DNA of 46,409 nt, taken from assembly GCA_018607725.1 (NCBI GenBank), contig JABBAY010000238.1:1-46409 (forward strand), written 5' to 3'. Position 1 is the first letter of the stretch, and each line of letters begins with the position of its first letter. A program made the position numbers and the translations under genes. Below are positions 27,078 through 36,592 of the stretch, in pieces. A model generated the notes under the pieces. It was not told the DNA's origin. It ran no database searches and worked only from the letters and a program-made list of their open reading frames with translations. Source of the DNA: K189A clade bacterium (lineage in GTDB: Bacteria > Pseudomonadota > Gammaproteobacteria > Pseudomonadales > Azotimanducaceae).

Positions 27078-28025
27078 CTACTGCTCTGGAATGGGTACCG
27101 TGAGGAAAAATCGTCGGTCGTCTCGCTGGATCTCAACCCGAACTCGACGTTGCTCCATGGCCTGGTCGATTAGTGCACTATCGCTGCGAACATCGCCCAC
27201 AGGTGTGCCGTTGACTGACAGAATCATGTCACCTTCCTGAAGCCCGGCCTGCAGCATTTTCTGGGATGGCAATTCATCGCTGATACGATAGCCGCTAGCC
27301 TCGCCTTCACTGACGGCGCTGACACCCAACTCGCTCAACAGACCGGCTGGATCTGATTCTAGTCTGTCGCGGTATTCATTAACAAAATTTTTCAGGTTAG
27401 CGCCGGGTTGGACAACTGGGGTGCGCGTAGTGCGCTGCCGATCAGCAATCCGCTGCCTGATTTGGCTGAGTCTGGACGCTGGGTTATTGAGTGTTGCCAC
27501 GGGTTCTGGAGATGCTGCCTCGTTGGCACCGAATTGCTGGCGTATGTTGCTATCGGAGAACATCAGTTTCTCGATTTGACCGCCGCGTTTAAGGAGGATG
27601 TGGTCAGTCAACACAGCCTCGAGTACGGCATTGCCAGGGAGCCGATCGCCAATGCTGAAGAGTTCACCGTCTTTGCCGCGCTCCGCGACGATGGCGGTTG
27701 AATCCGCTGTCTCCGTAGCAATAAAAATGCCTTGTAATTCCAGATTTAACCGGGTTTCTGGTGCGTCTGCGGCGATCACATCGCTTGACTGTTGGACGGT
27801 GCCAAATAGGTTGAGTCTGGCAATGCTGTCAGCGGGCTTGCGGGGGCTTTTAACAGCGGTCCCAACGGGCGCGATGATGCTCGCAGGAGCCCTGTCATCC
27901 CAGTGCTCCAGCGCGAACAAGATGCCATTGGCCAAGCTCAGACCGATGACCATCGCCATCACAACACCGATAGACGTGGCCAGTTGTCGCCGGTACTGCC
28001 TATAGAAAGCCAGGATTGAATCCAA
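27078..28025 (-). CDS. gspC: Type II secretion system inner-membrane protein GspC
   Basis: Bitopic inner-membrane protein that bridges the assembly platform to GspD and helps select substrates. It has a short cytoplasmic start, one membrane helix (residues about 15-38), the homology region that binds secretin N0 (TRLNLELQGIFIAT, about residues 90-150) and a C-terminal PDZ domain (GLQEGDMILSVNGTPV, about 240-312). The 315 aa length is typical. The start is TTG at 28025 with GGAG eight bases upstream on the minus strand. It lies between gspN and gspD. Confidence 0.92.
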   Translation of the reverse strand: MDSILAFYRQYRRQLATSIGVVMAMVIGLSLANGILFALEHWDDRAPASIIAPVGTAVKSPRKPADSIARLNLFGTVQQSSDVIAADAPETRLNLELQGIFIATETADSTAIVAERGKDGELFSIGDRLPGNAVLEAVLTDHILLKRGGQIEKLMFSDSNIRQQFGANEAASPEPVATLNNPASRLSQIRQRIADRQRTTRTPVVQPGANLKNFVNEYRDRLESDPAGLLSELGVSAVSEGEASGYRISDELPSQKMLQAGLQEGDMILSVNGTPVGDVRSDSALIDQAMEQRRVRVEIQRDDRRFFLTVPIPEQ

Positions 28026-28058
28026 GTCAGTGCTCCAAGGGGCGCTGTGGGAAGTGGT

Positions 28059-28814
28059 TTAAAATAACTTTTCCTCCAGAGCCAGTGCGGTGTCATCGAG
28101 GCTGTCACTGGACGGCCAGGGTAGTTGGGCAAGCTTAAACAATCTGGCCTTTATAGCAACCGTCACCCAGCCGTCTGGCTTGAGCAGCAGGCTGACTAAC
28201 TGGGCATCCAGGCCGTTATTTTGCTGAGTCACATCGAGACTGAAAGCCTTCTCCTGCAGGCTGATGTGGCCCCGTAAGGGCGGTAAGTTAACCAATCCTA
28301 TACCTCTAGGATCGGGGAATATGAACTGGCCACCGGCCCAATTCAGTCGACCAGTGGCCGTGCTGAGCCAGGTCTGATTGACGCCGAGTTGGATATTTTC
28401 GAGGGTCACAGCGCCGCTGGTCGAGAGGCCAAAGCGCGCGCCCAGCTGATTCAGATAGTCAGGCTGCAAGGTGCCGCTGAGATCCTCTATGACCATACTG
28501 GAGGGTTCGAGGGTGATTAGTGTCGCCAGCTTGTGTCCGCTGCCCGTCGCAGTGATTTGCAAAGGTAGACCGCCCGCTAACAAGCGGTGGCTTGCCAGTT
28601 GCCAAGTAACCCGACTGGGGGTGAAATCGCCAACGCGCAAGTCGGCTTGTCCATGCCACAGGCTGCCTTCAATGTTCAATAGGCTCAGAGCCGGCAAAAC
28701 CTCAGCGGTTTTATCCTTAAACTGTGCCCAGACAAGGCTGGCAGGTAGATACGTGATCAGGAATCCGAGGAATGCGACGAGACCGATGCTGGTATAGAGT
28801 AGGCTTCTGCGCAT
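28059..28814 (-). CDS. gspN: Type II secretion system protein GspN
   Basis: Accessory T2SS protein with one N-terminal membrane helix (residues about 6-28) and a periplasmic beta-rich region. The IEGSLWHGQADL motif near residue 50 and the repeated strand pattern are typical of GspN. The 251 aa length fits the family. The ATG overlaps the TGA of the upstream hypothetical gene by one base (TGATG); gspC starts 33 bases downstream. A gspN-gspC-gspD cluster apart from gspE-M is also known from Acinetobacter. Confidence 0.88.
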   Translation of the reverse strand: MRRSLLYTSIGLVAFLGFLITYLPASLVWAQFKDKTAEVLPALSLLNIEGSLWHGQADLRVGDFTPSRVTWQLASHRLLAGGLPLQITATGSGHKLATLITLEPSSMVIEDLSGTLQPDYLNQLGARFGLSTSGAVTLENIQLGVNQTWLSTATGRLNWAGGQFIFPDPRGIGLVNLPPLRGHISLQEKAFSLDVTQQNNGLDAQLVSLLLKPDGWVTVAIKARLFKLAQLPWPSSDSLDDTALALEEKLF

Positions 28815-29188
28815 CAAACGAACCAGTTAACGATGGTTTCGCCGGCAGCCGTAAATCGACGCCAGCCCTGCTCATCGTTACCGTCCCAGCCGCCATTGCT
28901 GCAGCGAGTCTCCAAGCCCAATGCCTGCCACGCGGCCAGGGCGCAATCGCGGTCAGTTGCCCATGGAGTTTGGTCGGACTTGAACCAGACTGAGGTATAT
29001 CCACCTTTAACGGCGTTCTCAACGATCACGCAAGATTGGCCATTAGCCAACGTGATGTTGGTCGTGGTGCCTCTGGTCGCGCTCGTGATGGGTCCCATGA
29101 GACTATTCAGCCAGGCTTGCAGGTCGGCTAGGTCAGGTCGTTTAATATAAATTTCGATATCGGGGAAGGCTTCAATGGCGTCGCTCAT
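28814..29188 (-). CDS. Hypothetical 124-aa protein between dapE and gspN
   Basis: I do not recognise this family. It is a small soluble protein with no signal peptide or membrane helix, acidic at the start (MSDAIEAFPDIEIYIKRPD) and unusually rich in tryptophan (seven or so, including a run of W-containing motifs near the C-terminus: SVWFKSD, TPWATDRDCALAAW, GWDGNDEQGWRR). The gene is firmly embedded: its ATG overlaps the dapE stop (ATGA) and its TGA overlaps the gspN start (TGATG), so it is almost certainly translated with both. The frame is too well coupled to be a shadow. Function cannot be inferred from the neighbours. Confidence 0.8.
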   Translation of the reverse strand: MSDAIEAFPDIEIYIKRPDLADLQAWLNSLMGPITSATRGTTTNITLANGQSCVIVENAVKGGYTSVWFKSDQTPWATDRDCALAAWQALGLETRCSNGGWDGNDEQGWRRFTAAGETIVNWFV

Positions 29189-30354
29189 CGTGTTTCTTCG
29201 ACCAGAAGCTGCTCGAGAATGTCGCTGTAAATATGTGACAACTCAATGAGGTCAGCGGTCGCCACGCACTCGTTAATTTTGTGGATCGTATTGTTCCGTG
29301 GGCCCAATTCGACGACCTGTGTCCCTGTCGGCGCAATGAACCGGCCGTCGGATGTACCGCCGGAGGTGGAGAGTTCGGTGACGATGCCAAGGCGAGCCGC
29401 GAGCACTTGTTGTACGGCTGGAATCAGCTCGCCACCGCTGGTTAAAAAGGGTAGCCCAGACAGAGACCAGTTGATCTCATAATCAACGCCATGGTCCTGT
29501 AACAGGGTCTCTGTGCGCTGTCGTAGAGACGCTTCACTAGAGGCCGTCGAAAACCGAAAATTCAGCAGCAGTTGCATCTCTCCAGGAATCACATTGTTGG
29601 CGCCAGTGCCGCTATGAATATTCGAAATCTGCAAAGACGTAGGGGGAAAAGCGTCATTGCCGGCATCCCATTCGATATCCACCAGTTTCGCCAGCGCCGG
29701 CAAGGCCGAGTGAATGGGATTCAGTGCCTCGGTGGGATAGGCCACATGGCCCTGGACCCCCTTGATGGACAATTGCGCGTTGAGAGAACCCCGTCTGCCA
29801 CAGCGAACCACATCACCGAGGACGAGATTGCTGGAAGGCTCGCCCACCAGACACCAGTCGATATGGGTGCCGCGGCTTTGCAGCTCCTCGATCACGCGGC
29901 GCGTACCATTCAGCGCCGCAGCTTCCTCGTCGCTGGTGATCAAGAACCCGATAGTGCCGGGGTGATCAGCGTGCGCAGCCAGAAAGCGCCGACAGGCTGT
30001 GAGCATGGCGGCTAATGAGCCTTTCATATCAGCTGCGCCGCGGCCGAAGAGTAAGCCGTCTTTGATGGTTGGCGCGAAGGGCGGGGTGTGCCAGTCATCG
30101 AGGGGCCCGGGTGGCACAACATCGGTGTGGCCTGCGAAGACAAACAGCGGGGTGCCATCGCCGTGTAGTGCCCACAGGTTATCCACGTCGCCGAAGGGCA
30201 TGGATTCGATGCGAAAACCGAGCGCGCTGAGATATTCAGCCATCAGCACCTGACAACCGGCGTCGTCAGGCGAAACCGATTCAGCACAAATCAATTGCTG
30301 TGCTAGTGCCAGAGTCTCAGCGTCGAGGCGGGCGGGATCATATTCAGTGCTCAT
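29185..30354 (-). CDS. dapE: Succinyl-diaminopimelate desuccinylase
   Basis: Zinc peptidase-fold enzyme that removes succinate from N-succinyl-L,L-diaminopimelate in lysine and peptidoglycan precursor synthesis. Metal-binding motifs are visible: AGHTDVVPPG (His, about residue 74), GRGAADMKGS (Asp), TSDEEA (catalytic Glu pair), and the C-terminal NNTIHKINE histidine. The 389 aa length is normal. The start is ATG at 30354, 18 bases after dapD, and the stop overlaps the hypothetical gene, so dapD-dapE-hypothetical-gspN form one unit. Confidence 0.95.
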   Translation of the reverse strand: MSTEYDPARLDAETLALAQQLICAESVSPDDAGCQVLMAEYLSALGFRIESMPFGDVDNLWALHGDGTPLFVFAGHTDVVPPGPLDDWHTPPFAPTIKDGLLFGRGAADMKGSLAAMLTACRRFLAAHADHPGTIGFLITSDEEAAALNGTRRVIEELQSRGTHIDWCLVGEPSSNLVLGDVVRCGRRGSLNAQLSIKGVQGHVAYPTEALNPIHSALPALAKLVDIEWDAGNDAFPPTSLQISNIHSGTGANNVIPGEMQLLLNFRFSTASSEASLRQRTETLLQDHGVDYEINWSLSGLPFLTSGGELIPAVQQVLAARLGIVTELSTSGGTSDGRFIAPTGTQVVELGPRNNTIHKINECVATADLIELSHIYSDILEQLLVEETR

Positions 30355-30372
30355 CAGTACTATCTACCTGAA

Positions 30373-31398
30373 CTAGTTATGGGTATGCAGAGCCGGATTC
30401 AATTGAATGGCCTTACTGTTAGTTCGACATTCCACAGCGCCGGTGAGGGAATTGCGAATAAACAGCATGTCCGACTGTCCCGCGAGATCTCTGGCCTTGA
30501 CCGTTTGAACGGGCTTTTTGTTTTCGTCCAAGACCTGGACCTGTGTGCCAGCAGTAATGTACAGGCCTGCCTCGATAATACAGCGATCGCCGAGGGGTAT
30601 GCCGGTACCGGCATTGGCGCCGATCAAGCAATCTCGACCGATAGACAGAATCAGTTTACCGCCGCCTGAAAGTGTGCCCATAGTGCTGGCGCCGCCACCC
30701 AGGTCGCTACCAGCATGCATCACCACGCCCTGTGACAATCGACCCTCGACCATATTGGGGCCTTCTGTGCCGGCATTGAAGTTGATAAAACCCTCATGCA
30801 TGACGGTTGTGCCTTCACCCAGATAAGCGCCCAGTCTAACCCGTGCTGAATGGGATATGCGCACACCGCTGGGTACCACATAGTTGGTCATCTTCGGGAA
30901 CTTGTCGACTGCAGAAACCTCTAGCTGTTCGCCCCGAACCCTCGCTAGGGTCTGGGCTTCGGCGAGCTCCTCGGGATCGATGGCGCCGAGATTGGTCCAG
31001 GCAATAGTCGGCAATTGAGCAAAGACGCCGGTGAGGTTGATTTCGTTCGGCTGAACATGACGATGGGATAGTAGATGTAATTTCAAGTAAGCCTCCGGCG
31101 TGGAGGTCAGGGCTGTATCTTCCTCGATCAGCGTGATGACTAGCGGCCGCACTGCATTCGTTAAGCTGTCGACAACAGCCTGCTGATCAGCGGATAGCAG
31201 TGGTCGAATTTTTGGCAGCAGCCCTAGTGGCAGGTCAATGGTGGTATTGCCGCCGGCATAGCCGAGAACGCCAGCCATCGCCTCAATCTCTGTTTGGGCA
31301 GGTTTGAAAACGGGCTTCGGATAGTAAACCTCTAACCATTCACCTTTGCGGTTCTGGGTGCCGATGCCGATGGCATAACTGAAAAAATCTGTGCGCAT
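30373..31398 (-). CDS. dapD: Tetrahydrodipicolinate N-succinyltransferase
   Basis: Transfers succinyl from succinyl-CoA to tetrahydrodipicolinate in lysine biosynthesis. The C-terminal half is a left-handed beta helix of hexapeptide repeats (SARVRLGAYLGEGTTVM and onward), with the SIGRDCLIGANAGTGI turn. At 341 aa it is the long Pseudomonas/Actinobacteria-like form rather than the 274-aa E. coli form. The start at ATG 31398 (MRTDFFSYAIGIGTQ) is chosen over the longer frame from 31458 because AGGA lies eight bases upstream and family members begin there. It probably starts its own transcript within the 163-base spacer after dapC. Confidence 0.93.
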   Translation of the reverse strand: MRTDFFSYAIGIGTQNRKGEWLEVYYPKPVFKPAQTEIEAMAGVLGYAGGNTTIDLPLGLLPKIRPLLSADQQAVVDSLTNAVRPLVITLIEEDTALTSTPEAYLKLHLLSHRHVQPNEINLTGVFAQLPTIAWTNLGAIDPEELAEAQTLARVRGEQLEVSAVDKFPKMTNYVVPSGVRISHSARVRLGAYLGEGTTVMHEGFINFNAGTEGPNMVEGRLSQGVVMHAGSDLGGGASTMGTLSGGGKLILSIGRDCLIGANAGTGIPLGDRCIIEAGLYITAGTQVQVLDENKKPVQTVKARDLAGQSDMLFIRNSLTGAVECRTNSKAIQLNPALHTHN

Positions 31399-31561
31399 AA
31401 TAGTATCCTGTGACGCTGATAGTAAGTTCGATCTCGCCCATGAGACTGTCGTCGTCATGGGCCAGTTGATGTGAAATTGTCGATCTGCTCGCTGCCAATC
31501 TTGGTGAGACTAACGTGTGCTGTATCTCCTTATGTATTACCTGATGCAGCGCCTGATATTG

Positions 31562-32776
31562 CTATAGGTATTTTCGGTGCTGCATGAAGCTTCGCAGTCT
31601 GCCGGCAGCGTCTACACATTCATCCAACGTCGCAACCAGGGCCAGTCTGACTCGATCCTGACCAGGGTTAGCGCCCTCTACGACCCGTGATAGGTAGCTA
31701 CCCGGTAACACCTTGATGTTGGCGCGGGCCATCAACCGTTGGGCGAACTGCTCATCGTTGACCGGGGTCTGTGGCCACAAATAGAAACTGGCGGTCGGTT
31801 GCGTCATGGGCCAGTAGTCCTTCAGTATCTCGCCCACTGCAGCATACTTCTGCCGATAGCTAGCTCGATTGTTGATGACGTGTTGTTCGTCATCCCATGC
31901 CGCGATACTCACCCTTTGATGATGGACTGACATGGCCGAGCCGTGGTACGTGCGGTACAACAAAAACGCGCGAATCAGTTCAGCATCACCACAGGCGTAG
32001 CCTGACCGCAGCCCAGGCAGGTTGGAGCGTTTCGACAGGCTATTGAAGGCAATGCAGTTTTTATAGTCGTGCCGGCCCATAGCACAGGCGGCCTCTAGTA
32101 ATCCGGATGGTGGTGCCAGTTCGTCAGCGTAAATTTCCGAGTAGCATTCGTCTGACGCTATCACGAAATCATATTCATCAGAGAGCCGGATCAAGGACTG
32201 CATATCCTCAATAGAGGCGACAGCGCCAGTTGGATTCCCCGGTGTACATAAATAGAGTAAAGAACATTTTTGCCATTGCGCTGCAGTGACAACGGAGAAG
32301 TCCGGTAAATAGTCAGTCGCTGCAGTACAGGGTACATATACTGGTGTGCTGCCAGCGAGCAGAGCGGCACCTTCGTAGATCTGATAAAAAGGATTGGGCA
32401 TCAGCGTGCAGCTCTCTGCGCGGCTGTCGATCACGGTTTGCGCAATGGCGAACAAAGCTTCACGGCTGCCAGTAACGGGCAAGACCTGGGTGTCAGGGTC
32501 GATTGGGCTCGCAGCCAGGTTAAAGCGCCGATTAACGAATTTTGCTATGGATGCTCGCAGTTCAGGTATGCCCCGGGTCGGCGGGTAGGTTCCAAGGCCC
32601 TGGACAGCACCAGTCTGCTCGAGGTATTTGGCGATAATGAAGTCGGGCGCTGGATGTTTGGGTTCTCCCAGCGACAGAGCGATAAACGGATACTCCGGCG
32701 CAGGAGTAATTTCGGCGAGTAAGTGGTTGAGTCGTTCAAAGGGGTAGGGCTTGAGTAGTTCGAGCTGTTTATTCAT
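31562..32776 (-). CDS. dapC: Succinyldiaminopimelate transaminase DapC
   Basis: PLP-dependent class I/II aminotransferase that makes N-succinyl-L,L-diaminopimelate. The PLP-binding lysine is in FNSLSKRSNLPGLRSG, and substrate-binding motifs TPGNPTGA and SDECYSEIY are present. The 404 aa length fits DapC of Pseudomonas. The start ATG at 32776 overlaps the glnD stop (ATGA), a clear decider over the longer frame to 32839. The succinylase branch is thus complete here apart from dapA, dapB and dapF. Confidence 0.92.
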   Translation of the reverse strand: MNKQLELLKPYPFERLNHLLAEITPAPEYPFIALSLGEPKHPAPDFIIAKYLEQTGAVQGLGTYPPTRGIPELRASIAKFVNRRFNLAASPIDPDTQVLPVTGSREALFAIAQTVIDSRAESCTLMPNPFYQIYEGAALLAGSTPVYVPCTAATDYLPDFSVVTAAQWQKCSLLYLCTPGNPTGAVASIEDMQSLIRLSDEYDFVIASDECYSEIYADELAPPSGLLEAACAMGRHDYKNCIAFNSLSKRSNLPGLRSGYACGDAELIRAFLLYRTYHGSAMSVHHQRVSIAAWDDEQHVINNRASYRQKYAAVGEILKDYWPMTQPTASFYLWPQTPVNDEQFAQRLMARANIKVLPGSYLSRVVEGANPGQDRVRLALVATLDECVDAAGRLRSFMQHRKYL

Positions 32777-35466
32777 GGTGTCGCCTGCTGGATATGGTGA
32801 TCCAGTTCTTCGCAGATTCGTTGTTGTAATATGTTGCATGCTGCGGGGTCAATGATCGCCTTATTTTGTCTGTCTGCAATAAAGAAAATATCTTCGACTC
32901 GCTCGCCGAGGGTGGTGATTTTAGCGCTGTTGAGAGTGATGTTCAGCTCGACGAAAATGTTGGCAATAATGGATAGCAGCCCGAGTCTGTCGGGGGCGAC
33001 AACTTCGAGAATCGTTTGGTTATTGCTTTCGTCGTGGCTGATATTTACCTGAGTTTTCAATGAGAACTGCTTTAACAGTCGCGGGGTCCGACGGTTAGTG
33101 TTGGGCCTAAATTCCTTTTGCTGCAGTAGATGTTCGCGCAAAGTTTTTTTGATTTTTTCGAGTTGATTTTTTTGCTCGCTGACCGCTCTGCCGTGTTCGT
33201 CAAGCACCACGAAAGTGTCGAAAATTTGACCCTCTTTGGAAGCCGCGATTCGAGCATCGACGATATTCAGGCCAAGTTTTTCGAAGGCCGTGACCGAGGC
33301 AACAAATAAAGACTGGTGCGCCGGGCCGTGGATAAAGATATGGGTTGCGCCTTCTTCCAGACGGTCTTTGTCATCATTGCGAATCAAGATCAGTGGACCA
33401 CTGGCCGGATCATGTTGACTTATGGCGAGCGTGTGCCAAGCAATATCGCTGACTGATTCGCGGACAAAGTAGTCGTCGTCAACGCCGCCCCATATAGACA
33501 AAATAGTTTCCCGGCTCAGGCCGTGTTCCTGTAGACGCTCGATCGCATTGTTCTGCGTTTCATTGATGTATTCTTTGCGATCCACTTGATTTTCGGGCCC
33601 CAGCCTCAGGGTTCGTTTAGTGTCGTTGTAGAGTTGGCGCATCAACGATGCACGCCAGCTGTTCCACAAAGTCGAGTTGGTGGCGTTAATGTCTGCCACA
33701 GTCAGAGCGTAGAGATAATCGAGTCGAACTTGATCTTGCACCAGTAGCGCAAATTCCTGAATAACTTCAGGGTCAGAGATATCCTTGCGCTGGGCGGTGG
33801 TGGACATGGTCAGGTGGTTTTTGACGAGCCAGCAAACAAGGTTGGTATCCCAAGTGCTAAGCCCATGGCGCTCGCAGAAGCTTGTTGCGACCTGAACGCC
33901 CAGTTCAGAGTGATCTCCGCCTCGACCCTTGGCGATGTCGTGATACAGGCCGGCGATGTACAACAGTTCGATTTTTGGCAGGCGCGGGTGAATGTGGGCG
34001 GCGATTGGAAACATCTGCTCCTGGTTTTTGTAGCGGAAACGACGCATGTTCCGCACGACCTGCAATGTATGGGCATCGACGGTGTAGACGTGAAACAGAT
34101 CGAATTGCATCAGGCCAATGACGCGGCCAAATTCTGGCAGGTAGGCCCCTAAAATGCCGTACCGCTCCATACGCCGCAGTTGTGTGAACAGATGCTCAGA
34201 GGACCGCAGCAGATCAAGAAACAGTCGAGTGACCTTTGGGTCCTGACGAAATGCATCATCAATACGGAACAGGTTGCTGGTCAACAGGCGTATGGTAGAG
34301 GCCCGCACGCCCTTGATACTCGCATCATTGGCGGTGATGACGAACATTTCCATCAGGGCGGCGGGTTCTTCGGCAAACACCGCCTCATGAGTGACTTCGA
34401 TGTGGTTGTTAAAGATTTGAAAGCGCTCATTGACCTTGGTGATTCTCGCGCGCTCCTTCGAGCGAACGATCTCCTCATCAAAGTGTTGCAATAAAAGCTC
34501 GTTGGTGGCTCTGATCTCCATCGCAGCCCGGTAGTAGGTCTGCATGAATTGTTCGACGGCGAGTTGGTCTTTGTCTTCATACCCGAGGATTTCAGCGAGT
34601 TGGCGCTGGTAGTCGAACAATAATCTGTCATCCATCCGGCCGGCAATCAGGTGCAGTCCGTAGCGGATCTTCCAGAGTAGCTGGCGGCCGCTGGTCAGAA
34701 TCTCACTCTCAGCTTGAGTCAGAAATTGGCGCTCCACCAGATCGGCAAATGTCACAGCACCGTATTTGCGCTTGGCTATCCACATCACCGTGTGGATGTC
34801 GCGGAGACCGCCGGGAGAAGTCTTAACATTCGGCTCAAGGCTGTATTCAGTATGTTCTGACTTTCGATGACGCTCTTCTTGCTCGGCGCGTTTAGCGGCA
34901 TAGAATTTTTTCGGTGGCCAGATTTTCTCAGCGCGAATGGCATGGAACATCTTTTCTCGCAGTGAATCGTCACCAACGATAGTCCTGGCCTCCATCAGTG
35001 CCGTGATGATCGTGACGTCACGGGCTGCCTGGCTTTGACATTCACTGATGGAGCGCACGCTATGGCCGACTTCCAGGCCAATGTCCCACAGTAAGGTCAG
35101 GAAGCTTTGAATATTACTTGCGTGATTTGCATAGTTGCCACGCTCGAGCAGTATCAACAGGTCGATGTCAGAGTGCGGGTGGAGCTCGCCTCGTCCATAG
35201 CCACCAACTGCCACCAGGGAGACTCTGTTTTTACGCCAGCTTGAAAGATTTTCATGCCAGTCAAAGCGATGCCAGGCGAGGTGCAACAGTTGGTCCATGA
35301 AGCGCGCCCGATCGTGAACGAGGCGTTCGATATCCTCATGGGCATAAAAGCGTTTGGCGAGATCAGCGTTGCAGTCTTGCAGAGCCTGTTTAAACAGTGG
35401 TATGGCGCGCTTCGTGCCTTCCAGGTCGGTGCCAAGCTGCTCAATCAATACGTCGACGGCTGGCAC
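32773..35466 (-). CDS. glnD: Bifunctional uridylyltransferase / uridylyl-removing enzyme GlnD
   Basis: Senses glutamine and adds or removes UMP on PII proteins, setting glutamine synthetase activity and nitrogen-regulated transcription. The nucleotidyltransferase domain has GGYGRGELHPHSDIDLL (Gly88-Gly89, Asp100, Asp102). The middle HD domain shows GLYHDIAKGRGGDHSELG (about residue 505), and two ACT domains lie at about 705-785 and 825-895. The 897 aa length is typical. It starts with GTG at 35466, overlapping the map stop by one base (TAGTG), and ends overlapping dapC. Confidence 0.96.
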   Translation of the reverse strand: MPAVDVLIEQLGTDLEGTKRAIPLFKQALQDCNADLAKRFYAHEDIERLVHDRARFMDQLLHLAWHRFDWHENLSSWRKNRVSLVAVGGYGRGELHPHSDIDLLILLERGNYANHASNIQSFLTLLWDIGLEVGHSVRSISECQSQAARDVTIITALMEARTIVGDDSLREKMFHAIRAEKIWPPKKFYAAKRAEQEERHRKSEHTEYSLEPNVKTSPGGLRDIHTVMWIAKRKYGAVTFADLVERQFLTQAESEILTSGRQLLWKIRYGLHLIAGRMDDRLLFDYQRQLAEILGYEDKDQLAVEQFMQTYYRAAMEIRATNELLLQHFDEEIVRSKERARITKVNERFQIFNNHIEVTHEAVFAEEPAALMEMFVITANDASIKGVRASTIRLLTSNLFRIDDAFRQDPKVTRLFLDLLRSSEHLFTQLRRMERYGILGAYLPEFGRVIGLMQFDLFHVYTVDAHTLQVVRNMRRFRYKNQEQMFPIAAHIHPRLPKIELLYIAGLYHDIAKGRGGDHSELGVQVATSFCERHGLSTWDTNLVCWLVKNHLTMSTTAQRKDISDPEVIQEFALLVQDQVRLDYLYALTVADINATNSTLWNSWRASLMRQLYNDTKRTLRLGPENQVDRKEYINETQNNAIERLQEHGLSRETILSIWGGVDDDYFVRESVSDIAWHTLAISQHDPASGPLILIRNDDKDRLEEGATHIFIHGPAHQSLFVASVTAFEKLGLNIVDARIAASKEGQIFDTFVVLDEHGRAVSEQKNQLEKIKKTLREHLLQQKEFRPNTNRRTPRLLKQFSLKTQVNISHDESNNQTILEVVAPDRLGLLSIIANIFVELNITLNSAKITTLGERVEDIFFIADRQNKAIIDPAACNILQQRICEELDHHIQQATP

Positions 35467-36257
35467 TAGCTCGATGAACCCAGCCGCTCGATAGTCTCGT
35501 CGCCGCGGTAAGTCAATATCTCATAGCCGGTGTCGGTCACCAGAATGGTATGTTCGAACTGGGCGGTCAGTTTGTGATCCTTAGTGACAACTGTCCAGTC
35601 ATCGGGGAGCAGTTTAACTGCCGCCTTGCCAGCATTGATCATGGGTTCAATCGTAAATGTCATGCCGGCCTCGAGCACAATACCGGTGCCGGCCCGTCCA
35701 TAGTGCAAGACTTGGGGTTCGTCATGAAAAATTGTGCCAATGCCGTGGCCGCAATACTCTCGAACCACCGAAAAGCGATTGCGTTCCGCGTGGACCTGAA
35801 TCACATGGCCGATATCGCCCAGATGAGCGCCGGGTTTGACCTGAGCGATACCCTTATAGAGGCACTCCTGGGTGACCTGGATGAGTCGTTCGGCCAAAAC
35901 GCTGCCTTTGCCCACGATAAATGTTTTGCTGGTATCGCCGTGATAGGCATCTTTCAGCAGCGTCACATCAATATTAATGATATCGCCGTTCTTAAGGATT
36001 TTGTCATCTGAGGGAATACCATGGCAGACCACATGATTGACCGATGTGCAGATTGACTTGGGGAATCCTCGATAATTCAACGGTGCCGGTATCGCGTGTT
36101 GCACGTTGACCGTGTAGTCATGGCAGATGCGGTTCAAGTCACCGGTGGAGACCCCAGGCTTAATATGGGCTTCGATCATCTCGAGTTGTTCGGCCGCGAG
36201 TGCGCCGACAGTACGCATCTTGATGATTTCTTCGGGCGTTTTTAGATTAATAGGCAT
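35466..36257 (-). CDS. map: Methionine aminopeptidase, type I
   Basis: Removes the initiator methionine from nascent proteins. The dinuclear metal ligands are visible in order: the substrate-binding His in NHVVCHGIP, Asp pair in INIDVTLLKDAYHGD, His in YCGHGIGTIFHDEP, Glu in MTFTIEPM and Glu in QFEHTILVT. The 263 aa length is normal from ATG 36257 (MPINLKTPEEIIKMR); the longer frame to 36359 adds a non-conserved tail and is not favoured. It is divergent from rpsB across a 502-base spacer, the standard map/rpsB arrangement. Confidence 0.95.
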   Translation of the reverse strand: MPINLKTPEEIIKMRTVGALAAEQLEMIEAHIKPGVSTGDLNRICHDYTVNVQHAIPAPLNYRGFPKSICTSVNHVVCHGIPSDDKILKNGDIINIDVTLLKDAYHGDTSKTFIVGKGSVLAERLIQVTQECLYKGIAQVKPGAHLGDIGHVIQVHAERNRFSVVREYCGHGIGTIFHDEPQVLHYGRAGTGIVLEAGMTFTIEPMINAGKAAVKLLPDDWTVVTKDHKLTAQFEHTILVTDTGYEILTYRGDETIERLGSSS

Positions 36258-36557
36258 AAAACGTAGAGTGTCCGAGTCAGTATTTGGGATCGTGTGGTCA
36301 GTCGCAGCCGGCAGTAGCGAATCGTCGTCTTGCGAGCCTGAGTGACAATAAGGACGCACTATAACAGATTCGTGAAGCTCTGATTAAGGGCTATTTCGAC
36401 CCTGACTGTGTCAGCGCCCATTCCAATCATTGTCGAGTTAATGAGCCTCCTCGCCGTCTGAATGCTTGCCCTGCCTTGCCTTTGCCTCTGCGGCCCGCCG
36501 GTAGCTGCATTGGGGAGAGATTCCAGTGATGTTTTTTGGACTAAAACGGCCCCCTGA

Positions 36558-36586
36558 TTGGCTTTGTGGCGGAAATATGGTATAAA
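36558..36586 (+). promoter_or_regulatory. Sigma-70 promoter of the rpsB-tsf operon with GC-rich discriminator
   Basis: TTGGCT (36558-36563), a 17-base spacer and TATAAA (36581-36586), followed at once by GCGCGCCGGCCCGGG. A GC-rich discriminator is the hallmark of promoters shut down by ppGpp/DksA, as expected for ribosomal protein genes. The predicted start near 36593 leaves a leader of about 167 bases, close to the leader length known for E. coli rpsB. Confidence 0.65.
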
Positions 36587-36592
36587 GCGCGC

